A DNA stretch of 64,000 nucleotides from TMED109 sp002684605 (GTDB taxonomy: Bacteria; Pseudomonadota; Alphaproteobacteria; TMED109), in the NCBI GenBank assembly GCA_913046335.1, contig CAJWSU010000002.1, forward strand, positions 62,001-126,000, given 5' to 3'. The stretch's first letter is position 1, and the number at the start of each line of letters is the position of its first letter. A program made the translations under genes and the position numbers. The notes beneath the pieces are model-generated. The model was not told the DNA's origin, did no database searches, and worked only from the letters and a program-made list of their open reading frames with translations. Shown in pieces: positions 1-9,397 of the stretch.

Positions 1-1523
1 TTGACACTACATTAAGAGATGGAGAACAGTCTCCTGGCTGCTCTATGAATTTAGAAGAAAAATTAAAAATAGCTGATACATTACAGGCTTTAGGTGTTGA
101 TATAATAGAAGCAGGTTTTGCAATAGCTTCAAATGGTGACTTTGAATCTGTAAAAAAAATATCTGAAACTCTAGATGGACCAATTATTTGTTCTTTATCC
201 AGGGCAGCACATAAAGATATTGATAGGTCAGCTGAAGCTTTAAAGTATGCTAAAAGAAAAAGAATTCATACTTTCCTGTCAACGAGTCCTTTGCATATGA
301 AATATAAACTTCAAATGGAACCTGATGATGTTTTAGAAATGGTTATTGATAGTGTTTCTTATGCCAGAAATAAAGTTGACGACGTTGAATGGAGTCCAGA
401 AGATGGATCTAGAACAGAACATGATTTTTTATGTAGGTGCATAGAAGCTGCTATTACAGCAGGTGCTTCTACAATTAATATTCCAGATACAGTCGGTTAT
501 GCAATACCTGAAGAGTTTGGGTCTTTAATTAAAATGATTAAAAACAGAGTTCCTAATATTGATAAGGCTATTATTAGTGTCCATTGTCATAATGACTTAG
601 GACTTGCTGTAGCAAATTCTTTAGCTTCTCTTAAAGAAGGAGCAAGACAGATTGAGTGTACTATTAATGGAATTGGTGAAAGAGCAGGAAACACTTCTTT
701 AGAAGAAGTTGTTATGGCAATTAAGACTAGAAAGGATTTGTTGCCATTCTCTACAAACATAAATACAGAAGTTATTACACGGTCTTCAAGGCTTTTATCT
801 GCTGTTACAGGTTTTTCTGTTCAGCCGAATAAAGCAATTGTTGGTGCAAATGCTTTTGCGCATGAGTCTGGTATCCATCAAGATGGAATGTTAAAGCATT
901 CAGGTACATATGAAATTATGACTCCAGAGTCTGTTGGCTTAAATAAGTCAACCTTAGTTATGGGTAAACATTCAGGACGTCATGCATTTAAGTCTAAATT
1001 AAGTGAGCTGGGTTATGATGTTTCCGATAATCAATTAAATGATGCTTTTCATAGGTTTAAAGATTTATCTGATAAAAAGAAAGATATATTTGATGATGAT
1101 ATTATAGCTTTAGTTGATGATGGAATCTCAGATTCAGGAGAATTTGTAAGGTTTAATTCTTTATCCCTTGCTTGCGGATCAAATGGGCCGGCTACAGCAA
1201 ATCTTAGCTTAACTATATTTAATAAAGTTGAAGAAATAGAAATAAAAGGAGACGGTCCAGTAGATGCAGTTTTTAAAGGTATATCATCATTGGTAAAAGG
1301 AAATTATACTTTACAATTATTTGCTGTAAATGCAGTTACTGAAGGTACAGATGCACAAGCAGAAGTAACAGTAAGGCTTTTAGAAGATGGAAGAACGGTT
1401 AATGGTCAAGCTGCTGACACGGACACTATGGTGGCATCGGCTAGAGCTTATATTGTAGCTTTAAATAAATTAATAGTTAAAAGAGAAAAACAACCATTAT
1501 TAAGTAAATCTCTAATTAAATAA
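1..1523 (+). CDS. leuA: 2-isopropylmalate synthase, 5' end missing
   Basis: LeuA condenses acetyl-CoA with 2-oxoisovalerate, the first committed step of leucine synthesis in the cytoplasm. The reading frame is open from base 3 with DTTLRDGEQSPG ahead of the first in-frame ATG (base 45). That motif is the metal- and substrate-binding start of the HMGL-like TIM barrel, so the gene begins outside the window and ATG 45 is internal. HCHNDLG (about bases 583-600) and GIGERAGN follow, and the last ~130 residues match the leucine-responsive regulatory domain. A citramalate or homocitrate synthase is less likely given the length and C-terminal domain. mreB follows after 16 bases, so the two may share a transcript. 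Confidence 0.95.
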   Translation, partial: DTTLRDGEQSPGCSMNLEEKLKIADTLQALGVDIIEAGFAIASNGDFESVKKISETLDGPIICSLSRAAHKDIDRSAEALKYAKRKRIHTFLSTSPLHMKYKLQMEPDDVLEMVIDSVSYARNKVDDVEWSPEDGSRTEHDFLCRCIEAAITAGASTINIPDTVGYAIPEEFGSLIKMIKNRVPNIDKAIISVHCHNDLGLAVANSLASLKEGARQIECTINGIGERAGNTSLEEVVMAIKTRKDLLPFSTNINTEVITRSSRLLSAVTGFSVQPNKAIVGANAFAHESGIHQDGMLKHSGTYEIMTPESVGLNKSTLVMGKHSGRHAFKSKLSELGYDVSDNQLNDAFHRFKDLSDKKKDIFDDDIIALVDDGISDSGEFVRFNSLSLACGSNGPATANLSLTIFNKVEEIEIKGDGPVDAVFKGISSLVKGNYTLQLFAVNAVTEGTDAQAEVTVRLLEDGRTVNGQAADTDTMVASARAYIVALNKLIVKREKQPLLSKSLIK

Positions 1524-1539
1524 TAAGGAATATAAATTG

Positions 1540-2580
1540 ATGTTATCAAAATTACTTGGGTTATGGTCAACAGATATGGCAATTGATCTTGGCACTGCAA
1601 ATACTTTGGTTTATGTGAAGAGTCAGGGAATAGTGCTTAATGAGCCATCAGTTGTAGCTGTTGTAAATACTGATGGCAAAAGTAAAGTTTTAGCAGTAGG
1701 TATTGAAGCAAAAGAAATGCTGGGAAGATCGCCAGGAAATATAGATGTTATAAGGCCGTTAAGAGATGGTGTAATTGCTGACTTTGAAATAGCAGAAGAA
1801 ATGATTAAACATTTTATACAAAAAGTTCATAATAGAAGAGCTTTTACATCTCCTATTATTGTAATCTGCGTGCCATCAGGGTCTACTGGCGTAGAAAGAA
1901 GAGCAATTCATGAAAGTGCAGAAAGAGCAGGTGCAAGGAAGGTTTATTTAATAGAAGAGCCTATGGCTGCAGCTATCGGTGCTGGACTTCCAGTAACAGA
2001 ACCTAGTGGTTCCATGATAGTTGATATAGGTGGAGGAACAACAGAAGTTGCAGTTCTATCTTTAGGTGGAATAGTTTATGCTGAATCAGCTAGAGTAGGT
2101 GGAGATAAAATGGATGAATCTATCATAGCATATATGCGCAGACATCATAATTTATTAATAGGAAGTATGAGTGCAGAAAGACTTAAAAAGAGTATAGGAT
2201 GTGCTTATGCTCCAGAAGATGGTGATGGTGAAAAATTCACAGTTAAAGGTAGAGACTTAGTTAATGGCGTTCCAAAAGAACTGATATTATCTCAAAGAAA
2301 TGTAGCAGAAGCATTATCTGAACCCATAGGAAGTATTATAGAAGCTGTAAAAAGAGCTTTAGAAAATACAGCACCAGAATTAGCTGCAGATATAGTAGAT
2401 AGAGGAATTACATTAACAGGTGGTGGTGCTTTATTATCAGGAATGGATTCAGTTTTAAGAAAAGCTACTGGTTTACCAGTAACTTTGGCGGAAGACACAT
2501 TATTAAGCGTTGCTTTAGGTACGGGTAAAGTTCTAGATGATATGAAGAACCTAAAAATAGTCTTAAGAACAGCTTATTAA
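1540..2580 (+). CDS. mreB: Rod-shape-determining actin MreB
   Basis: Bacterial actin that forms membrane-associated filaments and positions the elongation machinery for lateral peptidoglycan synthesis. The phosphate-1 loop DLGTANTLVYV lies near residue 17, the phosphate-2 motif DIGGGTTEVAV near residue 163, and the adenosine motif GGGALL in the C-terminal third. At 346 residues it has the normal family length. I prefer ATG 1540 over the TTG directly before it (1537); the AAGGAA at 1525-1530 serves either. It is the first gene of the mreBCD-mrdA-rodA block, all on the + strand with gaps below 30 bases. Confidence 0.97.
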   Translation: MLSKLLGLWSTDMAIDLGTANTLVYVKSQGIVLNEPSVVAVVNTDGKSKVLAVGIEAKEMLGRSPGNIDVIRPLRDGVIADFEIAEEMIKHFIQKVHNRRAFTSPIIVICVPSGSTGVERRAIHESAERAGARKVYLIEEPMAAAIGAGLPVTEPSGSMIVDIGGGTTEVAVLSLGGIVYAESARVGGDKMDESIIAYMRRHHNLLIGSMSAERLKKSIGCAYAPEDGDGEKFTVKGRDLVNGVPKELILSQRNVAEALSEPIGSIIEAVKRALENTAPELAADIVDRGITLTGGGALLSGMDSVLRKATGLPVTLAEDTLLSVALGTGKVLDDMKNLKIVLRTAY

Positions 2581-2604
2581 ATTTATTTTATGGGTTATTA
2601 AAAT

Positions 2605-3483
2605 ATGACAGGCCTGTCTAACTATAAAAGAGTGCAAAAAGTTATTAGAAACAAAGCTATTAATAATAAAATTTTAACTTTTATTTCATTATTATTTGCG
2701 TTGATTTTACTATTTTCATCTTACATGTATCCTAATTTTAGTAATGCAATAAAATTAAAGATTATAGATTATTCTAGTGATATAATGAATGGTATATATT
2801 CTCCAATAAGCACTATTAATAAATCTGTTACAAATTTAAATAATATAATGAATGCCTATAGTATTAATAATGAATTAATTAAAGAAGTTGAAAGTTTAAA
2901 AAATATTTATAATAAAAATGAAATATTATATGCAGAAAATATAAAACTAAAAAATCTTTTAAACCTATCAAATGACATCGAGTATAATTTTACAACTGCA
3001 AAAATCATTTCTAATAGTAATTCATCTTTTATTAGGTCTGCAATATTGAAGACGGGTAAAAATAATAACATATCTTTAAATAGTCCAGTTATATATAATA
3101 ATAATGTTTTAGGCTACATAAGCGAATTAGGTATTAGTTCATCTAGAGTTACTGCATTAACAGATATAAGTACTAAAATTCCAGCATTTATTCCAAATAA
3201 AGATGTTAAATTTATTTTATCAGGTAATAATAGTAATTTTTTAGAAATAACTAATTACATAGAAATTACTTCAATAAAAGAAGGTGATAAAGTTTTTAGT
3301 TCTGGTGACGGTAATATGTATCCAGCTGGCTTATATATAGGAATAATAAAAGTTAAGCCAGATGGTAATGTTATTGTAGAACCCAGTAAAAAATTAAATA
3401 GTTTAAGCTATGTACAGATAATAGATTGGACCCTAGAAAAAAGAGGTATTGATATTAATGTTGATCCTATATTCTATGACTAA
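2605..3483 (+). CDS. mreC: Rod-shape-determining protein MreC
   Basis: Bitopic inner-membrane protein of the elongasome whose periplasmic part forms assemblies that activate PBP2-RodA. One membrane helix is visible at about residues 22-42. An Asn/Lys-rich predicted coiled coil follows (about 75-115), then the double beta-barrel domain with a motif resembling the family's VISGDGGVFPAGIPIG (here KVFSSGDGNMYPAGLYIG). The 292-residue length is typical. It lies 24 bases after mreB and 14 before mreD. The upstream in-frame-looking ATG at 2590 terminates after three codons, so ATG 2605 is the start. The composition is very Asn/Ile-rich, in keeping with the AT-rich genome. Confidence 0.93.
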   Translation: MTGLSNYKRVQKVIRNKAINNKILTFISLLFALILLFSSYMYPNFSNAIKLKIIDYSSDIMNGIYSPISTINKSVTNLNNIMNAYSINNELIKEVESLKNIYNKNEILYAENIKLKNLLNLSNDIEYNFTTAKIISNSNSSFIRSAILKTGKNNNISLNSPVIYNNNVLGYISELGISSSRVTALTDISTKIPAFIPNKDVKFILSGNNSNFLEITNYIEITSIKEGDKVFSSGDGNMYPAGLYIGIIKVKPDGNVIVEPSKKLNSLSYVQIIDWTLEKRGIDINVDPIFYD

Positions 3484-3497
3484 GGTATAGAAGTATT

Positions 3498-4004
3498 ATG
3501 ACCTTATATTCTTATATATTATTTAATTTATATAAAATAATGCCTATTTTTACTACTTTAATTTTTAGTTTAGTCTCTGTATCTCCTATTATGCCGGCTG
3601 GCTCTGAAGAAATAGCTCCTCTATTAGGTGTTATATCGTTAGCATTTTGGATAATATACAAACCTGATAATATGGGCTGGATTGCTTTAATAATGATAGG
3701 AGTTTTTAACGATTCATTGTATGGATCAGTGCTAGGAGTGTCATGTTTAGCCAACATAATAATTAGAGTAACAATAATAAAATTATTATTACGGCTAGAA
3801 AATATAAATACTTATATAACTCTTTTGTACGTAGGAATAAGTTTAATTATATGGTTAATATTACATAGTATGACTCAATCTCTAATATATATAAATGTAT
3901 ATAATTATTATACCCATATATATCAATTTTTTATATCTCTTGCTATCGCTCCTATAATTATATTTATTCAATTATTTTTATTAAAGAAAATGTACAAATC
4001 ATAA
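3498..4004 (+). CDS. mreD: Rod-shape-determining membrane protein MreD
   Basis: Small polytopic inner-membrane partner of MreC in the elongasome. The 168 residues are almost entirely hydrophobic, with five or six predicted membrane helices. PDNMGWIALIMIGVFNDSLYGSVLG is split here only for description: the conserved family feature is the short GVFNDSLYGSVLG-type stretch near residues 75-87. Sequence identity in this family is always low, so the call rests heavily on position between mreC and mrdA. The stop codon at 4002-4004 abuts the PBP2 start at 4005, which points to translational coupling. Confidence 0.88.
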   Translation: MTLYSYILFNLYKIMPIFTTLIFSLVSVSPIMPAGSEEIAPLLGVISLAFWIIYKPDNMGWIALIMIGVFNDSLYGSVLGVSCLANIIIRVTIIKLLLRLENINTYITLLYVGISLIIWLILHSMTQSLIYINVYNYYTHIYQFFISLAIAPIIIFIQLFLLKKMYKS

Positions 4005-5837
4005 ATGTTTAATGAAAAAAAAATAAGAGGCAAGGTAATTAGGAGAGTAATCCTAATAGGAGGTTTTAAATTATTAATTTTTTCTATTATCACAGGAAGG
4101 TTATATAAACTTCAAGTAGTAGATAGACAAAAGTATAAGACCTTAGCAAATAATAATAGAATTAATATAGTTTTACACGCTCCTATCAGGGGAAAAATAT
4201 TAGATTCTAAAGGAACTATTATAGCTGATAATAGAAAAATATTTACATTAACTTTAAACCCTTCCCTAATAAATAATACACCTTTAATTATTAATTCTAT
4301 AAAAAGTTTAATTAATATTAATGAGCAAGAAATTAAATTTTTTTATATAGCATTAAAAAAATCTAAGGAAAGTATTTTAATTCCTCTGAAGAAACATTTA
4401 AGCTGGAAAGAGGTATCTATAATTCAAGTGAATAGACATAGGCTAGCAGGTGTTAATATAGAACTTTCTTTTATTAGAGAATATAATAGAGGGTCCTATT
4501 ATGCTCATATATTAGGTTACACATCAAATAATTCAGGTCAGTATAGTAAATCAAAATACAATGGTAAATTCACTACTGGAAAAACTGGTATCGAAAAAGT
4601 ATATGATAGTTATTTACGCGGTATACCTGGAATAGAACAAATAGAAGTAAACGCAAAAGGAAACTATGTAAGGAGATTAAACTTAGAGAAAAGTAAAGAA
4701 GGTAATAATGTACAATTAACAATTAATTCAGAATTACAAGATTATACACATAAAATGATAGGACCAAATATTGGAGCTGCTTTAATAATAGATGCAAATA
4801 ATGGAGATATATTGTCCTCCGCATCCAGTCCTTCTTATGACCCAAATATATTCTCTAAAAATTTAAAAGAATCAGACTGGCAAGATCTTATTAATTCTGA
4901 AAACTCACCGTTAATTAATAGAGCTATTAATGGTTTATATCCTCCTGGATCAACATTTAAGCCTGTAGTTGCATTAGCCGCATTAAAGTATGGAATTATA
5001 AAGGCAACTGATAAATTTTTTTGTAATGGTTTATATACTTTAGGAGATAGAGATTTTCATTGTTGGAATAGAACAGGTCACGGCAAAGTAAATTTAACAG
5101 ATGCAATAGCACAGTCTTGTGATGTTTATTTTTATGAAATAGCACTTAAATTAGGAATTGAAAGAATTGCAGAAACCGCAAAATTATTAGGTTTTGGTTC
5201 GTACTATGATGAATATTTTGGTGTTTCTAATAGTATAGTTCCAAATAAAAAATGGAAAGAAAAAAACTATGATGAAAAATGGCAAAAAGGAGAAACTTTA
5301 AATGTTGGTATTGGGCAAGGTTTTTTATTATCTACTCCCTTAGAGTTAGCAATTATGACAGCAAATTTGATTAACGATGGTAAAATAATTGAGCCTAGAA
5401 TAGTTAAACCTTTATCTACAAATGCTATATCAAGTAATTCAATAAAGAAATTTAATAGTTTTAATATAGAGCATTTAAATATTATCAAAGAGTCAATGTA
5501 TAGTGTTGTTAACACTGCAAAAGGAACTGCATGGAAGAGTAGATCTATTGATAAAGAATTTTCTATTTCAGGAAAAACTGGAACTTCACAGGTAAGAATA
5601 ATATCTACGAAGGAAAGAAAAACAGGTATTATAAAAAATAAGGATCTTCCATTTAACAAAAGGGATCATGCATTATTTATAGGTTTTGCACCATTTAAAA
5701 AACCTAAGTATATTACTGCAGTAGTTTTGGAACATGCTGGAGGAGGTTCTGCCAATGCAGCGCCTATAGGTAGAGATTTATTAATTGCAACCAGAAAACT
5801 TATAGAAGGTATAGATACTAAATCTATAGTATCTTAA
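4005..5837 (+). CDS. mrdA: Penicillin-binding protein 2 (elongasome transpeptidase)
   Basis: Class B penicillin-binding protein that cross-links peptidoglycan during cell elongation together with RodA. An N-terminal membrane anchor (about residues 14-32) is followed by the pedestal/dimerization domain. The transpeptidase domain carries Ser316 in STFK, the SCD motif at 371-373 (PBP2 enzymes use SxD here rather than SxN) and KTGT at 524-527. At 610 residues it is full length. The start codon directly follows the mreD stop. rodA begins 7 bases after its stop, so the two partners are made together. FtsI is excluded by the context and the SCD motif. Confidence 0.95.
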   Translation: MFNEKKIRGKVIRRVILIGGFKLLIFSIITGRLYKLQVVDRQKYKTLANNNRINIVLHAPIRGKILDSKGTIIADNRKIFTLTLNPSLINNTPLIINSIKSLININEQEIKFFYIALKKSKESILIPLKKHLSWKEVSIIQVNRHRLAGVNIELSFIREYNRGSYYAHILGYTSNNSGQYSKSKYNGKFTTGKTGIEKVYDSYLRGIPGIEQIEVNAKGNYVRRLNLEKSKEGNNVQLTINSELQDYTHKMIGPNIGAALIIDANNGDILSSASSPSYDPNIFSKNLKESDWQDLINSENSPLINRAINGLYPPGSTFKPVVALAALKYGIIKATDKFFCNGLYTLGDRDFHCWNRTGHGKVNLTDAIAQSCDVYFYEIALKLGIERIAETAKLLGFGSYYDEYFGVSNSIVPNKKWKEKNYDEKWQKGETLNVGIGQGFLLSTPLELAIMTANLINDGKIIEPRIVKPLSTNAISSNSIKKFNSFNIEHLNIIKESMYSVVNTAKGTAWKSRSIDKEFSISGKTGTSQVRIISTKERKTGIIKNKDLPFNKRDHALFIGFAPFKKPKYITAVVLEHAGGGSANAAPIGRDLLIATRKLIEGIDTKSIVS

Positions 5838-5844
5838 TTTATAT

Positions 5845-6999
5845 ATGTTTAATAATATTTTAAAATTAATATCAATACAATTAATCAGATTGCTTTATAT
5901 TAATTATATTTTATTAATCTTATCTATACTTATTTGTACTATTGGTTTGTGTCTTCTATATTCGGCAGGTGGAGGTTCAATGGACCCCTGGGGAAGTAAG
6001 CAATTAATAAGGTTTCTTATAGCTATTGGTATCTATATGTTTGTATCTCTTGTAAGTATTAAATTCTGGATAGGTAGTTCATATTATATTTATATTTTAA
6101 GTTTATTTTTATTAATTCTAGTTAATTTTTATGGTAATACTGGCATGGGATCACAAAGATGGTTAAATTTAGGTTTTTTTAATTTACAGCCAAGTGAGTT
6201 AGTAAAATTTTCACTTGTACTTGTCTTAGCTCGATATTTTCATTCTGAAAGGGATACAAATTTTTTAATTAATTGCAAAAATTTTATCTATTCTTTATTT
6301 TTAATATTACTACCAGCATATTTAATTTTCTTACAGCCAGATTTAGGCAGTTCTTTAATATTAGTTATAGCAAGTTTTACTATATTATTTGTAGTAGGCT
6401 TATCAATATGGTTTTTTATAGGTAGTGCAATTATAATTAGTATATTAGCACCTTTATTATGGATATTTTTCTTATATGATTATCAAAAGAATAGAGTTTT
6501 AACTTTCTTAGACCCACTAAGAGATCCACTTGGAAGTGGGTATCATATAATACAATCTAAGATTGCGTTGGGTTCTGGTGGACTATTTGGCAAAGGTTTC
6601 TTACAGGGAACACAAAGTCATTTAAATTTTCTTCCTGAAATGCAAACAGATTTTATTTTTACTTTATTAGCTGAAGAGTTTGGTATTCTCGGCACGCTGA
6701 CTTTACTTTTTTTATTTATGATCATAATATTTTATTCGTTAATTATAGGTTTAATTTGTAAAAGTAGATTTGCCTGTTTCATTTCTATTGGTGTCTCAAT
6801 AAATATCTTTTATTATGTATTTATTAATACAGCAATGGTTAGTGGTTTGATACCAGTTGTTGGAGTGCCTCTGCCATTAGTATCGTATGGTGGTACTTCA
6901 ATGTTATGTGTTATGTTTGGATTAGGCCTAGTCTCAAATGCTTATATTAATAGGAATAAAGTTTTATCAAGGTACCAAGATGGAATATTTGGTTGGTAA
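5845..6999 (+). CDS. rodA: Peptidoglycan glycosyltransferase RodA (SEDS family)
   Basis: Polytopic SEDS-family glycosyltransferase that polymerizes lipid II during elongation, partner of PBP2. About ten membrane helices are visible. The conserved loop RVLTFLDPLRDPLGSGYH and the FLPEMQTDFIF segment carry family residues, and the C-terminal GVPLPLVSYGGTSM signature is intact. The length of 384 residues fits RodA. It is the last gene of the shape operon: the next gene is on the opposite strand, with stops only 4 bases apart. FtsW is the alternative but would sit in the division cluster. Confidence 0.94.
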   Translation: MFNNILKLISIQLIRLLYINYILLILSILICTIGLCLLYSAGGGSMDPWGSKQLIRFLIAIGIYMFVSLVSIKFWIGSSYYIYILSLFLLILVNFYGNTGMGSQRWLNLGFFNLQPSELVKFSLVLVLARYFHSERDTNFLINCKNFIYSLFLILLPAYLIFLQPDLGSSLILVIASFTILFVVGLSIWFFIGSAIIISILAPLLWIFFLYDYQKNRVLTFLDPLRDPLGSGYHIIQSKIALGSGGLFGKGFLQGTQSHLNFLPEMQTDFIFTLLAEEFGILGTLTLLFLFMIIIFYSLIIGLICKSRFACFISIGVSINIFYYVFINTAMVSGLIPVVGVPLPLVSYGGTSMLCVMFGLGLVSNAYINRNKVLSRYQDGIFGW

Positions 7000-7003
7000 A
7001 TTA

Positions 7004-8494
7004 TTATGAATCTTTCCAGCCAACATTTTTAATAAATTCTTTATATGTCCCATTGAAGTTAAATACTTTACCATTATCATAAATAATTAATTTATTAGCT
7101 ATTTTCTTTAAAAAATGCTCATCATGTGAAACCATCATGACGGAGCCTTGAAAATTATTTACAGCATTCATTAGAGCTTCTGTAGATTCCATGTCTAAAT
7201 GGTTAGTGGGTTCGTCTAAAAAAAGAAGATTAACTGGTTTTAATAAAATTTTACCAAGCATGACTCTACTTCTTTCTCCTCCAGATAAGACTGCAATCTT
7301 TTTATCTGCTGAATCACCTGAAAACATCATATGTGCACAAGTTCTTCTAACTATAGTTTCTGTAATATGTTGATCTACACTTTGAACTTCTTGATATACA
7401 GAATTAGATTTATTTAAGCGATCAATATTCATTTGCCCAAAATAGCCAATCTTAGTTTTCTCATGTTTTGTTATAGCGCCAGATAAAGATTTTAATTCAT
7501 CATGCAATAACTTTAATAAAGTTGATTTCCCTTTACCATTTTTTCCTATAACACAAATTTTATCACCTTTATTCACTTTAATAGATAGGTTTTTAAGTAG
7601 TAATTTATCTTGTTCATAACCAAATGATAAATCTTCTGCATTTAGTAAACTTTCTTTACTTCTATATTCTGAGTAATTAAATTTAAAATCCAAGTTATAT
7701 ACATCACTAAGTTTCTCGTATACTTCTTGTTTATCTAACATTTTAGCTTTTGATTGAGCCCTAGTAGCTTGAGAAGCTTTAGCTTTAAATCTATCTATCC
7801 ATTCCTGTGTTTTTTGTCTTTGTTTTTCTTGATTAACTCTTGTTTTTTCATATATAATTTCTTCTTGGCTTATTTGCTCTTTAATTTTAGCAGTATTACC
7901 AGATATTTTGCGAAAATTTCCCCTATGAATATTTAGAGTATGACTAATTATACTATCCATAAAAGCTCTATCATGAGTAATTAATATAATTTCATCTTGC
8001 CAATCAATAAGAAATTTCTTTAACCATCTAATAGAATGGATATCTAAATAGTTAGTAGGTTCATCTAATAGCAATAAATTCGGTTCTAATAACAATAATT
8101 TTGCAAGGTTTATTTTAACTTGAAATCCACCTGAAAATAATTTTGGATTTTGTAACATCTCTTCATCTGTAAAACCCAAACCATTTAAGATTTTTTCACC
8201 TTTCCATATTTCATATTCTCTATCTTCTGTTAGAACACTACAAACTTCATCAATAATTGTATCATAGGTAAATTTTATATGTTGCTCTAAAAATCCTATT
8301 TTATAATTTTTAGATAATTCTATTAATCCTGAATCGGGCTCTATTTGATTTAGTAGCATTTTCAAAAATGTTGATTTACCACTACCATTTCTGCCAATTA
8401 GTCCTAATTTTTCTTTAGGATTAATATGAAAATTAACATCTGAAAATATTTCTTTTCCATCAAAAGATATAGATAAATCTTGAATTCTAATCAT
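7004..8494 (-). CDS. ABC-F family ATPase (Uup/YheS-like)
   Basis: Soluble protein with two ABC ATPase domains and no membrane part, as in the ABC-F translation factors that act on the ribosomal E site. Domain 1 has Walker A GRNGSGKST at residues 34-42 and LLLDEPTNYLD. A lysine- and glutamine-rich helical linker follows near residues 200-250. Domain 2 has GKNGKGKST, the signature LSGGERSRV and LFLDEPTNHLD. Its 496 residues are shorter than Uup (about 630), with no long C-terminal coiled coil. In the first domain the signature reads FSGGFQVKI, a normal ABC-F variant. Which subfamily it belongs to cannot be settled from motifs. Confidence 0.9.
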   Translation of the reverse strand: MIRIQDLSISFDGKEIFSDVNFHINPKEKLGLIGRNGSGKSTFLKMLLNQIEPDSGLIELSKNYKIGFLEQHIKFTYDTIIDEVCSVLTEDREYEIWKGEKILNGLGFTDEEMLQNPKLFSGGFQVKINLAKLLLLEPNLLLLDEPTNYLDIHSIRWLKKFLIDWQDEIILITHDRAFMDSIISHTLNIHRGNFRKISGNTAKIKEQISQEEIIYEKTRVNQEKQRQKTQEWIDRFKAKASQATRAQSKAKMLDKQEVYEKLSDVYNLDFKFNYSEYRSKESLLNAEDLSFGYEQDKLLLKNLSIKVNKGDKICVIGKNGKGKSTLLKLLHDELKSLSGAITKHEKTKIGYFGQMNIDRLNKSNSVYQEVQSVDQHITETIVRRTCAHMMFSGDSADKKIAVLSGGERSRVMLGKILLKPVNLLFLDEPTNHLDMESTEALMNAVNNFQGSVMMVSHDEHFLKKIANKLIIYDNGKVFNFNGTYKEFIKNVGWKDS

Positions 8495-8526
8495 TGCTTA
8501 CCATTATTATTTTAAATTATTTTATG

Positions 8527-8552
8527 TAGATTATTTATATAGATTATTTATA
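8527..8552. repeat. 13-bp perfect tandem repeat upstream of tRNA-Lys
   Basis: TAGATTATTTATA occurs twice head to tail at 8527-8539 and 8540-8552, between the ABC-F start and tRNA-Lys. It may be slippage in AT-rich spacer DNA, or it may overlap promoter elements for the tRNA or the ABC-F gene. Confidence 0.7.
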
Positions 8553-8606
8553 TTGTAATTGCTATATTGTCTTCTTTTAAATTAATTTTTATTAGATTGT
8601 AAATAA

Positions 8607-8682
8607 GGGCCCTTAGCTCAGTTGGTAGAGCAGCTGACTCTTAATCAGCTTGTCGCAGGTTCGAATCCTGCAGGGCTCACCA
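8607..8682 (+). tRNA. tRNA-Lys (anticodon CTT)
   Basis: A 76-base cloverleaf. The acceptor stem GGGCCCT/AGGGCTC contains one G-U pair, the D arm begins GCTC, and the anticodon stem CTGACT...AATCAG presents CTT at 8640-8642. The T arm is GCAGGTTCGAATCCTGC and the 3' CCA is encoded. CTT reads AAG codons; in an AT-rich genome a TTT-anticodon tRNA-Lys would be expected elsewhere. Confidence 0.97.
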
Positions 8683-8693
8683 ACTAATTCATT

Positions 8694-9263
8694 TTAAAAA
8701 TAACTTATATAATCTTTGGGCGCTGGCCTAACTCGTTCTTTGGGGTCTCTATCTTTTTCACCTATATATATAAAACCAGCAACTTTATCTTTAACGGGAT
8801 CTCCTCCTAATGCTAATATTACATTTTTTTTATACGCATACCATTCAGTAATCCATTGCGATGCATATCCAAGAGATTGTGCAGCGTATAATATAGTTGT
8901 GCACATTGCCCCAGCTGATAATATTTGTTCCCACTCACATATTTTAGGATGTTCTATTGGAGAGGATAAGACGGCAATTATTGTATGTGCTCTTTGAAAT
9001 CTTGTTGATTCCATTTTTATCATTTCAGCAGTAGCATTATTATTATTAGATTTATATTCCTTAAGTATTACCTCTTCATCAAATATTTTTCTTCTATCTC
9101 CATCAATTACTATAATTTTCCATGGCTTTAAGCCTCCATGATCAGGAATTCTTAATCCAGCCTTTAATATATGTTTTAAGTCCTCTGGCATTACATGGCC
9201 AGGATTCATCATTTTTGCTGTAATAGATCTCCTGTTAGATAAAAAATTTAATATGTCAGGCAT
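8694..9263 (-). CDS. Nitroreductase family protein (YdjA-like)
   Basis: FMN-dependent NAD(P)H oxidoreductase of the nitroreductase fold. The N-terminal NRRSITAKMM segment corresponds to the RRSxR phosphate/FMN-binding motif of the family. RIPDHGGLKPWKIIVI (about residues 36-51) is characteristic of the short YdjA branch, and GFIYIGEKD near the end matches the FMN-side C-terminal motif. At 189 residues it has the length of YdjA-type enzymes, which work as homodimers. The physiological substrate is unknown. It shares an AT-rich intergenic region with the divergent rhodanese gene. Confidence 0.88.
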   Translation of the reverse strand: MPDILNFLSNRRSITAKMMNPGHVMPEDLKHILKAGLRIPDHGGLKPWKIIVIDGDRRKIFDEEVILKEYKSNNNNATAEMIKMESTRFQRAHTIIAVLSSPIEHPKICEWEQILSAGAMCTTILYAAQSLGYASQWITEWYAYKKNVILALGGDPVKDKVAGFIYIGEKDRDPKERVRPAPKDYISYF

Positions 9264-9397
9264 TAATATTCCATTCTTAAATATTTAATAATTTATTATT
9301 TAAAACTGTATAAAAATACAACTTAAAAAGATACTGAAATTAATGCAATATGTTACTATTATTAATTTATAATTTTTTTAATGATTGGATATATATT

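Noticed and set aside
8607..8682. tRNA-Lys as a possible integration site (attachment site)
   Set aside because: No integrase, no duplicated tRNA 3' end, and no phage- or island-like genes flank it.
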